Positions 8,962 through 17,071 are shown, counted from the first letter of the stretch. The stretch is 48,094 nucleotides of DNA from Microvirga massiliensis (GCF_001006805.1 NZ_LN811353.1:482160-530253); one strand, 5' to 3'. Numbers and translations are program-made. The notes: generated by a model not told the origin, from the letters alone.

Positions 8962-9012
8962 TCGATCGCCCGGGTTCAATACCACTGGAGCCATCCACAT
9001 CGCCTGATCCAT
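8940..9012 (+). repeat. Direct duplication of the 3' end of the ATPase gene
   Basis: The last codons of the ATPase gene (GGAGCCATTCATGTCGCCTG, Gly-Ala-Ile-His-Val-Ala-stop) recur about 47 bases downstream as GGAGCCATCCACATCGCCTG, again spelling Gly-Ala-Ile-His-Ile-Ala-stop after Thr. The match continues for some bases (ATCGAT against ATCCAT). The substitutions fall at codon third positions or are conservative, which suggests a scar of recombination with a paralogous ATPase gene rather than a fresh tandem duplication. Confidence 0.6.
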
Positions 9013-9024
9013 TGTGCAAGGTCC

Positions 9025-10050
9025 ATGACGACGAGCACGAACCCCACGATCCAGAGCAGCGTCGCAATCGAAGACGTGACGGGCCTGAAGGAGCGAAGCC
9101 TGATCCAGAGGCTTTCGTCGAGCCAGCCCTTCTGGGTGACCGTGGCGCTACTCATCATCTGCATCGCGATGACGATCGATCAGCCGGAGGCCTTCGCGAG
9201 TTCGGACAATTTCTACAACATCACCCGGAATTTCGCCTTCATCGGCATCATGGCGATCGGCATGACCGCAGTGATCCTGACGGGTGGAATCGACCTCTCG
9301 GTGGGATCGCTGATGGGGCTGGTCGGCGTCGTCTGCGGATTGCTGTTGCAGGGGCAACATCATTGGGCGACTGCCATCGCGGCGGGTCTGGCCACCGGTG
9401 CACTGGCAGGCGCCGTGAACGGATTTCTCGTCGCCTATGTCGGTCTTCCGAGCTTCGTCGTCACGCTCGGCATGCTGTCGATCGCCCGATCACTCGCGAT
9501 CGTGCTCTCCGGTAACCGGATGATCTACGAGTTTGGCCCGTATGGTGACACTTTCATTGAGATCGGCGGCGGCGCGGTGCTCGGGATCGCGAATCCGGTC
9601 TGGGTGCTGATCGCGCTCGCGCTTGCGTTCGGCGTGATCTTCAACTTCACGGGCTGGGGCAATTACCTTTATGCGATCGGCGGCAACGAGAATGCTGCGC
9701 GCCTCACCGGCGTGCCTGTGCGGCGCATCAAGATGCAGGCCTATATCGTCTCGGGCCTCACGGCGGCGATCGCGTCCGTCATGGTCGTCGGATGGCAGGG
9801 ATCGGCCATCAATGCGCTCGGCCAGGGCTACGAGCTGCGCGTCATTGCCTCGACGGTGATCGGCGGCGCCGACCTCATGGGCGGCGCCGGCGGCGCCTAT
9901 GGGGCAGTGGTCGGCGCGGCGCTGATCGAGGTGATCCGGAATTCGCTCTTGATGGCCGGCGTCGACGCCAACTGGCAGGGCGCCTTCGTCGGTCTCTTCA
10001 TCGTGTTGGCGGTTCTGCTCCAGCGGATCCGCGGCAGACGTTCGGCCTGA
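9025..10050 (+). CDS. Sugar ABC transporter permease (CUT2, FrcC/RbsC-like)
   Basis: A 341-residue inner-membrane permease of the BPD_transp_2 family. About ten hydrophobic helices follow a 40-residue polar N-terminus. Family marks include MAIGMTAVILTGGIDLSVGS (in helix 3 region), GAVNGFLVAYVGLPSFVVTL, YAIGGNENAARLTGVPVRRI (the cytoplasmic EAA-like coupling loop) and GYELRVIASTVIGGADLMGG. It works with the ATPase and binding protein encoded on either side. The ribosome binding site is weak (AAGG). The order ATPase-permease-binding protein is unusual but seen in CUT2 systems. Confidence 0.93.
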   Translation: MTTSTNPTIQSSVAIEDVTGLKERSLIQRLSSSQPFWVTVALLIICIAMTIDQPEAFASSDNFYNITRNFAFIGIMAIGMTAVILTGGIDLSVGSLMGLVGVVCGLLLQGQHHWATAIAAGLATGALAGAVNGFLVAYVGLPSFVVTLGMLSIARSLAIVLSGNRMIYEFGPYGDTFIEIGGGAVLGIANPVWVLIALALAFGVIFNFTGWGNYLYAIGGNENAARLTGVPVRRIKMQAYIVSGLTAAIASVMVVGWQGSAINALGQGYELRVIASTVIGGADLMGGAGGAYGAVVGAALIEVIRNSLLMAGVDANWQGAFVGLFIVLAVLLQRIRGRRSA

Positions 10051-10082
10051 AATGACCGAGCGGTTACCCAAGGAGGAAAGCC

Positions 10083-11099
10083 ATGAAGGTCTTGATGATA
10101 GGCGTTGCAGCCGCCGCATTGCTTGCGACGGCCGTGGGTGCCCAGGCCCAGGGCAAGAAATACAGCTTTGCGCTCGTCCCGAAGAACATGAACAACCCGT
10201 TCTTCGACCAGGCGCGGGACGGGTGCAAGAAAGCCGAGAAGGAACTCCAGGGCGCAATTGAATGCGTCTATATCGGCCCGGGTGAGCATGGCGGCGGTGA
10301 CGAGCAGGTGCAGGTCGTCAATGACCTGATCACCAAGAGGGTTGATGGGATCGCAGTCTCACCTGCAAATGCCGCCGCCATGGGACGGGCGCTCGAGGCC
10401 GCCAAGCGCGCGAATATCCCCGTGCTGACCTGGGACTCCGATCTTCTCGACAAGGACAAGGCGCTGCGCATCGCCTATGTCGGCACCTACAATTACGAGA
10501 TCGGGGTCAATCTCGCGAAGTTCGTCATGGGCCTGAAGCCGAACGGCGGCACGATCTGCATTCAGTCGGGCGGTGCGGCGGCGGCCAACCACAACGAGCG
10601 CATGCAGGGCATTCGCGATACGCTCTCGGGGAAGAAATCGGCCGCGGCCCCTGGCGACCGGCTCTCCGGCACGAATGGCTGGACGGAGATCGACGGTTGC
10701 CCGCTCTACACCGACGACGATTTTCCCCGGGCCGTGCAGCAGATGGAGGACATCCTCGGCAAGAACGCCACTCTCGACGCCTTCGTGCCGACCGGCGGGT
10801 TCCCGCAATTCATCCCACAGGCCTATCGGCGGGTTGCCGAGAAGTACAAGGAGCGCATTGCGAACGGATCGCTCGCGCTCGTCGTCGCCGATACTTTGCC
10901 CGTGCAGATGGACCTCATGAAGGCCGGCCTCTCGAAGGGCCAGGTCGGGCAGCGCCCGTTCGAGATGGGCTATAAGACCATGCTGTTCCTGAAAGACATC
11001 AAGGACGGCAAGGCGCCTCCGAAAGACCCGACCTATACGGGGCTTGATGTCTGCACGCCGCAGAACGCCGCAACCTGCATCGGCGGCTCCGGGTCCTGA
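10083..11099 (+). CDS. Sugar ABC transporter periplasmic binding protein (CUT2)
   Basis: A 338-residue periplasmic binding protein with a Sec signal peptide (MKVLMIGVAAAALLATAVGA, cleavage after AQAQ). The mature part is a Peripla_BP_4 / ribose-binding type fold: YSFALVPKNMNNPFFDQARD at the start, GIAVSPANAAAMGRALEAAK, IPVLTWDSD (ligand Asp), YVGTYNYEIGVNL and ADTLPVQMDLMKAG. Such proteins bind aldoses or polyols. The neighbouring fucU remnant and fuconolactonase-like gene suggest fucose or a similar 6-deoxyhexose. A strong AAGGAGGAAAGCC site precedes the start, so this component should be translated most strongly of the three. Confidence 0.92.
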   Translation: MKVLMIGVAAAALLATAVGAQAQGKKYSFALVPKNMNNPFFDQARDGCKKAEKELQGAIECVYIGPGEHGGGDEQVQVVNDLITKRVDGIAVSPANAAAMGRALEAAKRANIPVLTWDSDLLDKDKALRIAYVGTYNYEIGVNLAKFVMGLKPNGGTICIQSGGAAAANHNERMQGIRDTLSGKKSAAAPGDRLSGTNGWTEIDGCPLYTDDDFPRAVQQMEDILGKNATLDAFVPTGGFPQFIPQAYRRVAEKYKERIANGSLALVVADTLPVQMDLMKAGLSKGQVGQRPFEMGYKTMLFLKDIKDGKAPPKDPTYTGLDVCTPQNAATCIGGSGS

Positions 11100-11104
11100 G
11101 CCGT

Positions 11105-11157
11105 TCCGCCTGCAACGAGCGCCCTCGAGATGTACCGGGGCGCTCGTTGCAGGCGGA
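11105..11157. terminator. Very long hairpin between the sugar ABC operon and the fucU remnant
   Basis: A perfect 20-bp stem: 11105-11124 pairs with 11138-11157 around a 13-base loop. The left arm starts six bases after the binding-protein stop codon. There is no U-run, but the position between convergent genes fits a bidirectional terminator or an mRNA 3' stabiliser. Confidence 0.7.
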
Positions 11158-11194
11158 GCTGGTCGCCGGGTGCATCGGGTCTGGAGGCCGCCGT

Positions 11195-11598
11195 TCAGGC
11201 CGGACGGATCACTCCTTTCTTGAGAATGATGTTGTCGGAGAGGCGTATCTCGCCAGGCGCACGCTCGTAGAACGCGAACCGTTCGAGCGCGGCGAGGTGA
11301 AAGCGTGTTCCCTCGCGATCCGCGATCATCCGACGGAACGCGTCGAAGATTGGCTGTTCGGCCTCCGGATCGCCAACCACTTCCATGCGCCCGGCCACTT
11401 CCGGCGAGAAATCGTCGAGGGGCATGACCGCGAGCACGGCATCCGCAACCGCGGTGGCCATCGGGCCGTCCAGGCGGATCAGGCGCTGTGCCAGGGACGC
11501 TGAGGGGAAATTGGCATCCGCAATGACGATTTCGTCCCTGTGACCTTATCGAGCACAGGATGCTCAGGAGACAGGATCGGATCGATGTCCTTGAGCAT
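11195..11598 (-). pseudogene. fucU: fucU/rbsD-family mutarotase, frameshifted and internally deleted
   Basis: L-fucose mutarotase FucU (about 140 residues) is recognisable in two frames. From the ATG at 11598: MLKDIDPILSPEHPVLDK. Then, after a frame change near 11540-11550 with a TAA in the second frame, GHRDEIVIADANFPSASLAQ and RLIRLDGPMATAVADAVL. The C-terminus has LERFAFYERA and NIILKKGVI, but about eight residues normally between FAFYERA and the GE..Y.NIILKKG motif are missing. This interconverts sugar anomers downstream of uptake, so the break fits a decaying pathway. The open frame 11195-11461 alone would encode only the last 88 residues. Confidence 0.85.
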
Positions 11599-11636
11599 GG
11601 CGCCGTTTTCATCACGGTCGTGCGCGACTTTTCTCG

Positions 11637-11712
11637 CCAGGGGAGGGGCGAGGAGGGCGGCGCTCGCACATCACTTCCCCGACGGGAGAGGTCGCGCGCG
11701 AGTGAGGGCGGT
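11637..11712. repeat. Degenerate family B repeat
   Basis: GCCAGGGGAGGGGCGAGGAG, then CCCCGACGGGAGAGGTCGCG and GAGTGAGGGCGG, resembles an inverted, worn copy of the CCCTCACCC...GGGAGAGG element at 32586-32710. It sits just upstream of the broken fucU. Confidence 0.5.
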
Positions 11713-11735
11713 AGCACCGATTTCAGATTCTTGCC

Positions 11736-12227
11736 TCAGCCATCCAGCTTGCGGATCATTCGAACGGGGCTGAGGCGGATCTCAGAATCGGTGGCTGGTA
11801 GAACTCTCCAAGCAAGCGCATCGTCGAGAAAGCGGAGTCCCATACCCTCTACGCGCACTTTGTGATCTGGCGCCCCTTCGCCTGCGCTGTAAGGCATTTC
11901 GTCTCCGATCCGCAGGCCGAGAAGAGCCGTGCCGAGGGGTGTCGTGACACAGATCTCTGCACCGGGCCATTTCAAGTCCTCGGGATGTACCAGAAGGCGG
12001 GCATGAGTTTTGTCCTCGTCATCGATCCGGTAGATGACGCGGCAATTGGTCGAGATGACGTCGTCCGGCAACTCGTCGGCCCGGCAAAGCGTCGCGCGCC
12101 GCAACTCGGACAGCAGGAAGTTGGCTTGGGGCTTGTGCGGGTGCTCGGTCACAAACGCCGTCAGCATCAGCCTGTTGTAGTCGTAGGTGGAAATGGTAAT
12201 CGGCGGAAGAGCGTGATGCATGGTCAT
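11736..12227 (-). CDS. Rnk-like GreA/GreB C-terminal-domain protein (copy 1)
   Basis: A 163-residue protein of the Rnk (regulator of nucleoside diphosphate kinase) type. A short helical N-terminal part (PPITISTYDYNRLMLTAFVT through LLSELRRATL) is followed by the FKBP-like GreA/GreB C-terminal domain: ISTNCRVIYRIDDEDKTHAR, LLVHPED, then ISVxTPxGxALLGLRxGD in the form ICVTTPLGTALLGLRIGDEM. Rnk proteins bind RNA polymerase near the secondary channel. The C-terminal tail (VLPATDSEIRLSPVRMIRKL) is longer than in E. coli Rnk. The start at 12227 has AGGAGA six bases upstream. A second, divergent copy is at 13468. Confidence 0.87.
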   Translation of the reverse strand: MTMHHALPPITISTYDYNRLMLTAFVTEHPHKPQANFLLSELRRATLCRADELPDDVISTNCRVIYRIDDEDKTHARLLVHPEDLKWPGAEICVTTPLGTALLGLRIGDEMPYSAGEGAPDHKVRVEGMGLRFLDDALAWRVLPATDSEIRLSPVRMIRKLDG

Positions 12228-13158
12228 GGGCTTCTCCTCGCTCCAGGGAACTCAGCCTGTGCAGGTCAGGCAAATACACAAGGCCATCTATGCTGCGGCA
12301 ATCGTCCGAACTCCGGAGATATCTCGTCACCCGCATGGAGACCTCGGTGATGCGCTGGGATTTCAAGAGAGGGCTCTGGGCGCAACGCGGTACAGGGGAA
12401 AATCCCCGTATTGCGAAGTCTGGGTGCATTCATCCCGGACGTGAGCGATCGCGTGAGACGATCGGCCCGCGCCCGGGCCTATGTGCCTGCTTTGAGGCAA
12501 CCCGCATGTAGAGCGCGACGGGCAGTGTCGACGGGAAGGTAACCCGCGTGCACGACGAAACGCATGGTGTGAACGGGCCCTGTCATGACGCGTCGACGAT
12601 AGACGCCGGAGGGCCTAAGTCAAGGTCCGCAGCTTGAGATACTCGCGTTCAGCTTGCTGCATTGCAGCAAGTCTTCTCTGAATGGCAATTCGCAGAGAAT
12701 TTGTACGCCGCATCGGCAGCCGGATACTGGTGAGATCCTGCCCGGGTGGCTGCGGGGCACATGTCGTGCTGGCCGCGTTGTGGCGCGACCAACTTCTCTG
12801 AGGCGTTGTTCCGGCTTCGTCTGCGCCCGGAGTCCGATGCTGCGGCCGCACGCAAGCTCTCCGGAGTCGATGAATTGACAATCGGTGCGAATGTCATAAT
12901 CTCGAAATCATGTTGAGCTTTGTGATCTTTCGACGCGGCCTGCATCGAGCGGGCAATCTGATCGCGGGCAAGTAGCCCCGGGCTCTTCGCGCTGTCGCGC
13001 CCCGGGCTCGGGGCAGCCAAGATACCCAGACGTTTTCGGAAGTCTTGTGAGACCGGATGTTCGGCATCCGGCGCAGCGATATGCCAATGCAAACTATCGG
13101 TTTCGCGCCTCGCACCTCCATGCGCAACTCTCGTACCCACGCAGAAACAGGGTGTGAA
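12228..13158. other. Long intergenic region between the two rnk-like genes
   Basis: About 930 bases with no gene I can support. Frames on both strands are short or have the composition of antisense shadows. A minus-strand frame at 12615-12881 ends in a plausible helical segment (IQRRLAAMQQAEREYLKLRT), but its N-terminal half looks non-coding and no ribosome binding site is visible. Confidence 0.4.
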
Positions 13159-13440
13159 ATGCCATACGCTATACCGCTCCATGTCATGGAGCCGGCAGCA
13201 GCCGCGCCCTCGATCCCATTGTGCATATCGGCGTTCGACTTCGCCCAGGACGGAAGAGAGCAGCCCGCACGACGGTCGCTCGATGGCCCGCCTTCGAAAT
13301 CACAGCCGCTCGTGCCGAGCGAGTCTCCGGACAACAAGGTGATCCCTCTCGTGCCGCGCCGGAAGCCCGAGCCGGAGCGCCTCCCCGATCCGCCGGACGA
13401 CGAAGGCGATGACGATGATCCCGGGCCAGCCGCTGCCTGA
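13159..13440 (+). CDS. Hypothetical small acidic proline-rich protein
   Basis: Not a recognised family. The C-terminal 40 residues (NKVIPLVPRRKPEPERLPDP then PDDEGDDDDPGPAAA) have a strongly biased Pro/Asp/Glu composition typical of real short alphaproteobacterial proteins, and the frame ends 27 bases before the second rnk-like gene, so it could be co-transcribed. The start is uncertain: ATGs at 13057, 13159 and 13186 are in frame and none has a good ribosome binding site. A long open frame on the opposite strand overlaps it and looks like the shadow. Confidence 0.35.
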   Translation: MPYAIPLHVMEPAAAAPSIPLCISAFDFAQDGREQPARRSLDGPPSKSQPLVPSESPDNKVIPLVPRRKPEPERLPDPPDDEGDDDDPGPAAA

Positions 13441-13467
13441 GACGGCGCGTCCACACAACAGGAGAAC

Positions 13468-13944
13468 ATGATGGCGAAGCACGCGAACAATGGTGCAAAG
13501 CCCCGCATTACTCTCACGGCCACCGATCATGAGCGCCTCTCGCGACTGATGCTTGCTGCGTCGAACACTATGCCGGACCTCGCAGCCGATCTCGCCGAAG
13601 AACTCGACCGGGCGCATGTGCTGCCGGCCGGCCGGCCCGCGAGCGGTATCGTCTGCATGGGCTGCGAGGTCGAGTTTCGGGACGATACGACCGGGCGCAT
13701 CCAGACCGTGACCCTTGTCTATCCGGACGAGGCCGATATCGCGAAGGGGAAGATCTCCATCCTGACGCCGATCGGTGTCGCCCTCATCGGCCTTGCGATC
13801 GCGAAGTCCATTTCCTGGGAGACGCGCCGCGGTGACGTGCGTCGACTAACGGTATTGAGCGTTCGTGAGCCTCAACACACCGAAGTGCCGCCGGTCGCTG
13901 ATCCTTCCGCTGTGGCTTCGGGGGCAGAGGTTCACCCGGCCTGA
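13468..13944 (+). CDS. Rnk-like GreA/GreB C-terminal-domain protein (copy 2)
   Basis: A 158-residue protein closer to the classical Rnk layout than copy 1. N-terminal coiled region: ITLTATDHERLSRLMLAASN, then PDLAADLAEELDRAHVLP. GreA/B C-terminal domain: GIVCMGCEVEFRDDTTGRIQ, TVTLVYPDEADIAKGKISIL and TPIGVALIGLAIAKSISWET. It would bind RNA polymerase or nucleoside diphosphate kinase-linked partners. The start codon is the first of two adjacent ATGs, with AGGAGAAC directly upstream. The protein ends in an extra 30-residue acidic tail (VREPQHTEVPPVADPSAVAS). A strong hairpin follows nine bases after the first bases of the stop region. Confidence 0.87.
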   Translation: MMAKHANNGAKPRITLTATDHERLSRLMLAASNTMPDLAADLAEELDRAHVLPAGRPASGIVCMGCEVEFRDDTTGRIQTVTLVYPDEADIAKGKISILTPIGVALIGLAIAKSISWETRRGDVRRLTVLSVREPQHTEVPPVADPSAVASGAEVHPA

Positions 13945-13950
13945 TCAGAG

Positions 13951-13971
13951 CCGCGGTGCCGGGCACCGCGG
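13951..13971 (+). terminator. Hairpin terminator after rnk copy 2
   Basis: CCGCGGTGCC (13951-13960), one G, then GGCACCGCGG (13962-13971): a perfect 10-bp inverted repeat six bases after the stop codon, followed by TGTTCCTCT. Confidence 0.7.
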
Positions 13972-14457
13972 TGTTCCTCTATGAAGGCGCAAGGCCGCTC
14001 GGGATTATCAGAATCCGCTGCGAGAGATCTTCCGATGACCGGGTCGGTTCGGGCACATGCCGGTCTCGGCGCCATGCTACCGACAAACATCGCCTTGGGC
14101 GGTATCTCCTTTCGGATTGCAGATCTCGTCGGACTGGCCTGAGGCTGGGCCGCTTCTCGCATCACTGCGGATTCGAGCCTGCAGAGTGCTCGCTCTCGGG
14201 CGGGGCAATGTACGAAGCCTTCATTGCCGAGACTGTCGCACTGGCACACTCCAGAGCCATGCAGGGCACAGGATGCCTTCGCCGGGGCGGCATCTCGTGC
14301 TGCTCGTCCCGGCGCAATGCCCGAATGCGGCTCGGCAGCGATGGGCCCGCCTGATGCTGATTTGCAACGTTCCGGTCACGAATCGCTCTTCCGCCGACCG
14401 GGGCCACACCTTTGCCGTAAACCGGAACCGAAGGATGGGACAGCACCATTGACATAG
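13972..14457. other. Intergenic region before the L,D-transpeptidase gene
   Basis: About 486 bases with no credible gene, repeat or RNA on either strand. Open frames here have no ribosome binding site and no recognisable domain. Confidence 0.4.
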
Positions 14458-15153
14458 TTGGAGCAAGAATTGCAGCCATCCCTGACGCGGCGGGCCTTCG
14501 TCGCAGGCCTCCCCCTCTCGTTGACGGCATGCGTCTCGACGAGCCGCGGGCTCCCGGAGCCGCCCGTCGATCCGGCCTACATGGCGATGTACGCTGCCCT
14601 GCCGGACGAGCCGTTTCCAGTGCCAGCCGTCGACGCCTCTCAAGTCGAGCCGCGTTATCTTCGCCAAGTCGTTGCCTTCGACGGGCCGGAAGAGCCCGGC
14701 AGCGTTGTCGTCGATCCGGCGAGGCGGTTCCTTTACCTCGTGCGAGAGAATGGAGAGGCGCTCCGCTACGGATGCGGCGTCGGCAAGGCCGGCTTTGATT
14801 ATCAGGGCAGCGCCATTATCGGGCGCAAGGCGCGTTGGCCCCGCTGGACCCCGACGCCCAACATGATCCGCCTCGAGCCGGAGCGCTACGGCGCCTATTC
14901 CGACGGGCTCGAGGGCGGATTGGAGAACCCTCTCGGCGCCCGGGCCCTGTATTTGTACCGGAACGGCCGCGACACGCTCTACCGCATCCATGGAACCAAT
15001 GAACCCTGGAGCATCGGCCACTCGGTCTCGAGCGGCTGCATCCGGCTGTTCAACCAAGACATCATCGATCTCTATCGGCGTGTTCCCGAGGGCACGAGAG
15101 TCGTCGTCCTAAATGCGTCGGCAGAGGATCGCACGGTGGAGACGTTCGTTTAG
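14458..15153 (+). CDS. L,D-transpeptidase (YkuD) lipoprotein
   Basis: A 231-residue periplasmic enzyme. It has an Arg-Arg N-region ([14 protein letters not shown]) and a lipobox LTAC with Cys25, so it is probably a lipoprotein; the RR pair also allows Tat export. The YkuD domain covers about residues 75-222 and contains the catalytic signature with His178 ([12 protein letters not shown]), His188 and nucleophile Cys194 in SSGCIRL. Such enzymes make 3-3 peptidoglycan cross-links or anchor lipoproteins to peptidoglycan. The start is a TTG, and no ATG fits the signal peptide. The gene stands alone. Confidence 0.9.
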   Translation: MEQELQPSLTRRAFVAGLPLSLTACVSTSRGLPEPPVDPAYMAMYAALPDEPFPVPAVDASQVEPRYLRQVVAFDGPEEPGSVVVDPARRFLYLVRENGEALRYGCGVGKAGFDYQGSAIIGRKARWPRWTPTPNMIRLEPERYGAYSDGLEGGLENPLGARALYLYRNGRDTLYRIHGTNEPWSIGHSVSSGCIRLFNQDIIDLYRRVPEGTRVVVLNASAEDRTVETFV

Positions 15154-15484
15154 GCTATGCCCGTCACAATGGGACTCTACTCTCCCGGGGGTAAGCCGTG
15201 TCGTGTTGCTTCACGACTGCATGCTTCCCTTGCGGAATGTCCCGCGAACCGGCCGTTGCTTCACGCGGCATAGCAACGCAGACCGGCCTTGCCGGGACGC
15301 GACAACGAAGGCTCACAGCCGGTGGATTTCCTACGCTCCCGGCGGTCTCACTCCCTGGAGGAGGCGTGTCGCCCGCTGGGGATCAGATGAACTTCTGGCG
15401 CTCAAAATATTGCATGCGGAAATCGGAGCGTACATAGGGGGGCCCCTTGAAATTTCTCGGCTAGCCCCAAACGGAGTCTCGCGA
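15154..15484. other. Intergenic region before the glutamate dehydrogenase gene
   Basis: About 330 bases. A longer in-frame extension of the dehydrogenase exists here, but its translation resembles no protein, and the real start has its own GGAG site. No regulatory motif was recognised. Confidence 0.4.
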
Positions 15485-16750
15485 ATGCCAAACGCCTCCA
15501 TGCTCGACCAAGCCTTGACGCGTCTGGATGAGGCTGCACGGCAACTCGAACTCGATGCGGATGTCCTCGAGAAGCTGAAATACCCGCGTGAGACCACGAA
15601 GGTGCGCTTGATGATCCGTATGGACGACGGGTCGCGCAAATCGTTCATGGCATGGCGGTGCCGCTACGATGACACGCGGGGGCCAACCAAGGGCGGCATC
15701 CGGTTCCATCCGGATGCGACCGATGAAGAGGTTGAGACCCTTGCATTCTGGATGACCTTCAAGTGTGCCGTGATGAATCTGCCTTATGGTGGTGGCAAGG
15801 GTGCCGTCCGGGTGGACCCGCACGGGCTTTCGAAGGCCGAGCTCGAGCGCCTCTCGCGGGCCTATATTCAGGCTTTTTCCCAGATCATCGGGCCCGATCG
15901 CGACATCCCCGCACCCGACGTCTATACCAACTCGATGATCATGGGGTGGATGGCCGACGAGTATTCATCCATCGTCGGTCAATCGACGCCGGCGGTGATC
16001 ACGGGCAAGCCCATCGCGCTCGGAGGCTCCCTGGGCCGTGACGATGCGACGGCCCGTGGCGGCTATTACCTCGTTCGTCACCTCTCGCAGGAACTCGGGC
16101 TTCGGCCGGGAGCTCGGATTGCGATCCAGGGATTCGGCAATGCCGGTCAGCATATTGCGCGCCTGCTCGCCGATGACGGCTACGCGATCGTTGCGGTTTC
16201 CGACTCGCAGGGCGCCGTACAGGCTCGCGGTGGACTGGACGTTCGCAGCCTGATCGCCGCCAAGCAGAACGGCTCCTCGGTCGCAAGCCTCGCCGGGACC
16301 GGTGGTGTCTCCAGGTTGGCCGCCAACGACCTGATCGCCGTGGATTGCGATCTCTTGGTTCCGGCCGCGCTCGAGGACATGATCCACAAAGACAATGCCG
16401 ATAGCGTAAAGGCGCGTGTCGTGCTCGAACTCGCCAATGGTCCGATCACGCCGGAGGCCGATGCGATCCTGGCCGGCAAGAACATCGTGGTCCTGCCCGA
16501 TATTCTCGCGAATGCAGGCGGCGTGACCGTGTCGTATTTCGAGTGGGTGCAGAACCGGCAGGGCTACTACTGGACCGTCGAGGAGGTGCACTCGCGGCTC
16601 AAGACCATGATGGAGCAGGAGGGGCGCGCCATCTGGGCACAGGCGCAGGAGCGTGGCGTCACGATGCGCAGAGCCGCTTACGTCCATGCGCTGAAGCGCC
16701 TTGCCGGTGCGATCGAAGCGCACGGAACCCAGAAGTTCTTCACGAGCTGA
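15485..16750 (+). CDS. Glu/Leu/Phe/Val dehydrogenase (NAD(P)-glutamate dehydrogenase)
   Basis: A 421-residue enzyme of the hexameric small glutamate dehydrogenase type, which interconverts glutamate and 2-oxoglutarate plus ammonia. Substrate-domain marks: PTKGGIRFHP (Lys69), FKCAVMNLPYGGGKGAV (Lys93 and catalytic Lys105), and DRDIPAPDVYTN with catalytic Asp145. The cofactor domain has GFGNAGQHIA (216-225). The C-terminal ILANAGGVTVSYFEWVQN is the conserved closing motif of this family. The ATG at 15485 has GGAG 9-12 bases upstream, and earlier in-frame codons do not look coding. Single gene with its own terminator. Confidence 0.93.
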   Translation: MPNASMLDQALTRLDEAARQLELDADVLEKLKYPRETTKVRLMIRMDDGSRKSFMAWRCRYDDTRGPTKGGIRFHPDATDEEVETLAFWMTFKCAVMNLPYGGGKGAVRVDPHGLSKAELERLSRAYIQAFSQIIGPDRDIPAPDVYTNSMIMGWMADEYSSIVGQSTPAVITGKPIALGGSLGRDDATARGGYYLVRHLSQELGLRPGARIAIQGFGNAGQHIARLLADDGYAIVAVSDSQGAVQARGGLDVRSLIAAKQNGSSVASLAGTGGVSRLAANDLIAVDCDLLVPAALEDMIHKDNADSVKARVVLELANGPITPEADAILAGKNIVVLPDILANAGGVTVSYFEWVQNRQGYYWTVEEVHSRLKTMMEQEGRAIWAQAQERGVTMRRAAYVHALKRLAGAIEAHGTQKFFTS

Positions 16751-16764
16751 GGCCTGGGGTAGAA

Positions 16765-16806
16765 CGCATTCGCCGCTTCCCCTGATGGACGCGGCGAATG
16801 CGAAAA
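16765..16806 (+). terminator. Rho-independent-type terminator after glutamate dehydrogenase
   Basis: CGCATTCGCCGC (16765-16776) pairs perfectly with GCGGCGAATGCG (16791-16802) around a 14-base loop. The stem starts 15 bases after the stop codon and is followed by AAAA on this strand, so it could also serve the minus-strand gene at 16907-17071. Confidence 0.75.
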
Positions 16807-16906
16807 GGGAGTGCCCGGATACCAGTAGCCAGCGCTGCCATGCACTCCGTTCTGGTCGAGACAGTTGCTCGACGGGATCTCGCGTGATCCGTCGAGGCTT
16901 GTTGGA

Positions 16907-17071
16907 TCACTCTTCCGGCGGGCTCAGCCCGAGATCATTGAGCTTTGCGCGTACATCCGCGATCGAGCGTTTCAGCTTCAGGCTGATCACCGAGGCGGGC
17001 ACGCCCTCCTTCGCCAGTGCCACGAGAGTCTGGACGGCTTCCAACGTCCAATTCGGCTCGCTTCCGCTCAT
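16907..17071 (-). CDS. Small (54-residue) helix-turn-helix-like protein
   Basis: A short gene reading MSGSEPNWTLEAVQTLVALA, then KEGVPASVISLKLKRSIADV and RAKLNDLGLSPPEE. A GGAGG lies eight bases before the ATG, an excellent ribosome binding site. The pattern Trp-Thr-x-Glu...Leu-x-x-Leu-Ala-x-x-Gly-x-x-x-x-x-Ile-x-x-x-Leu-x-Arg-x-x-x-x-Val-x-x-Lys resembles the SANT-like/GcrA-type helix-turn-helix of small alphaproteobacterial regulators. It stands alone on the minus strand between the glutamate dehydrogenase and haemoglobin genes. Its targets are unknown. Confidence 0.72.
   Translation of the reverse strand: MSGSEPNWTLEAVQTLVALAKEGVPASVISLKLKRSIADVRAKLNDLGLSPPEE

Noticed and set aside
10359..11717. 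A 452-codon minus-strand open frame
   Set aside because: Antisense to the sugar-binding-protein gene and crosses the long hairpin and the fucU remnant in the wrong frame.
12615..12881. Possible 88-residue minus-strand protein
   Set aside because: Only its C-terminal third looks protein-like, with no ribosome binding site or homologue that I recognise.
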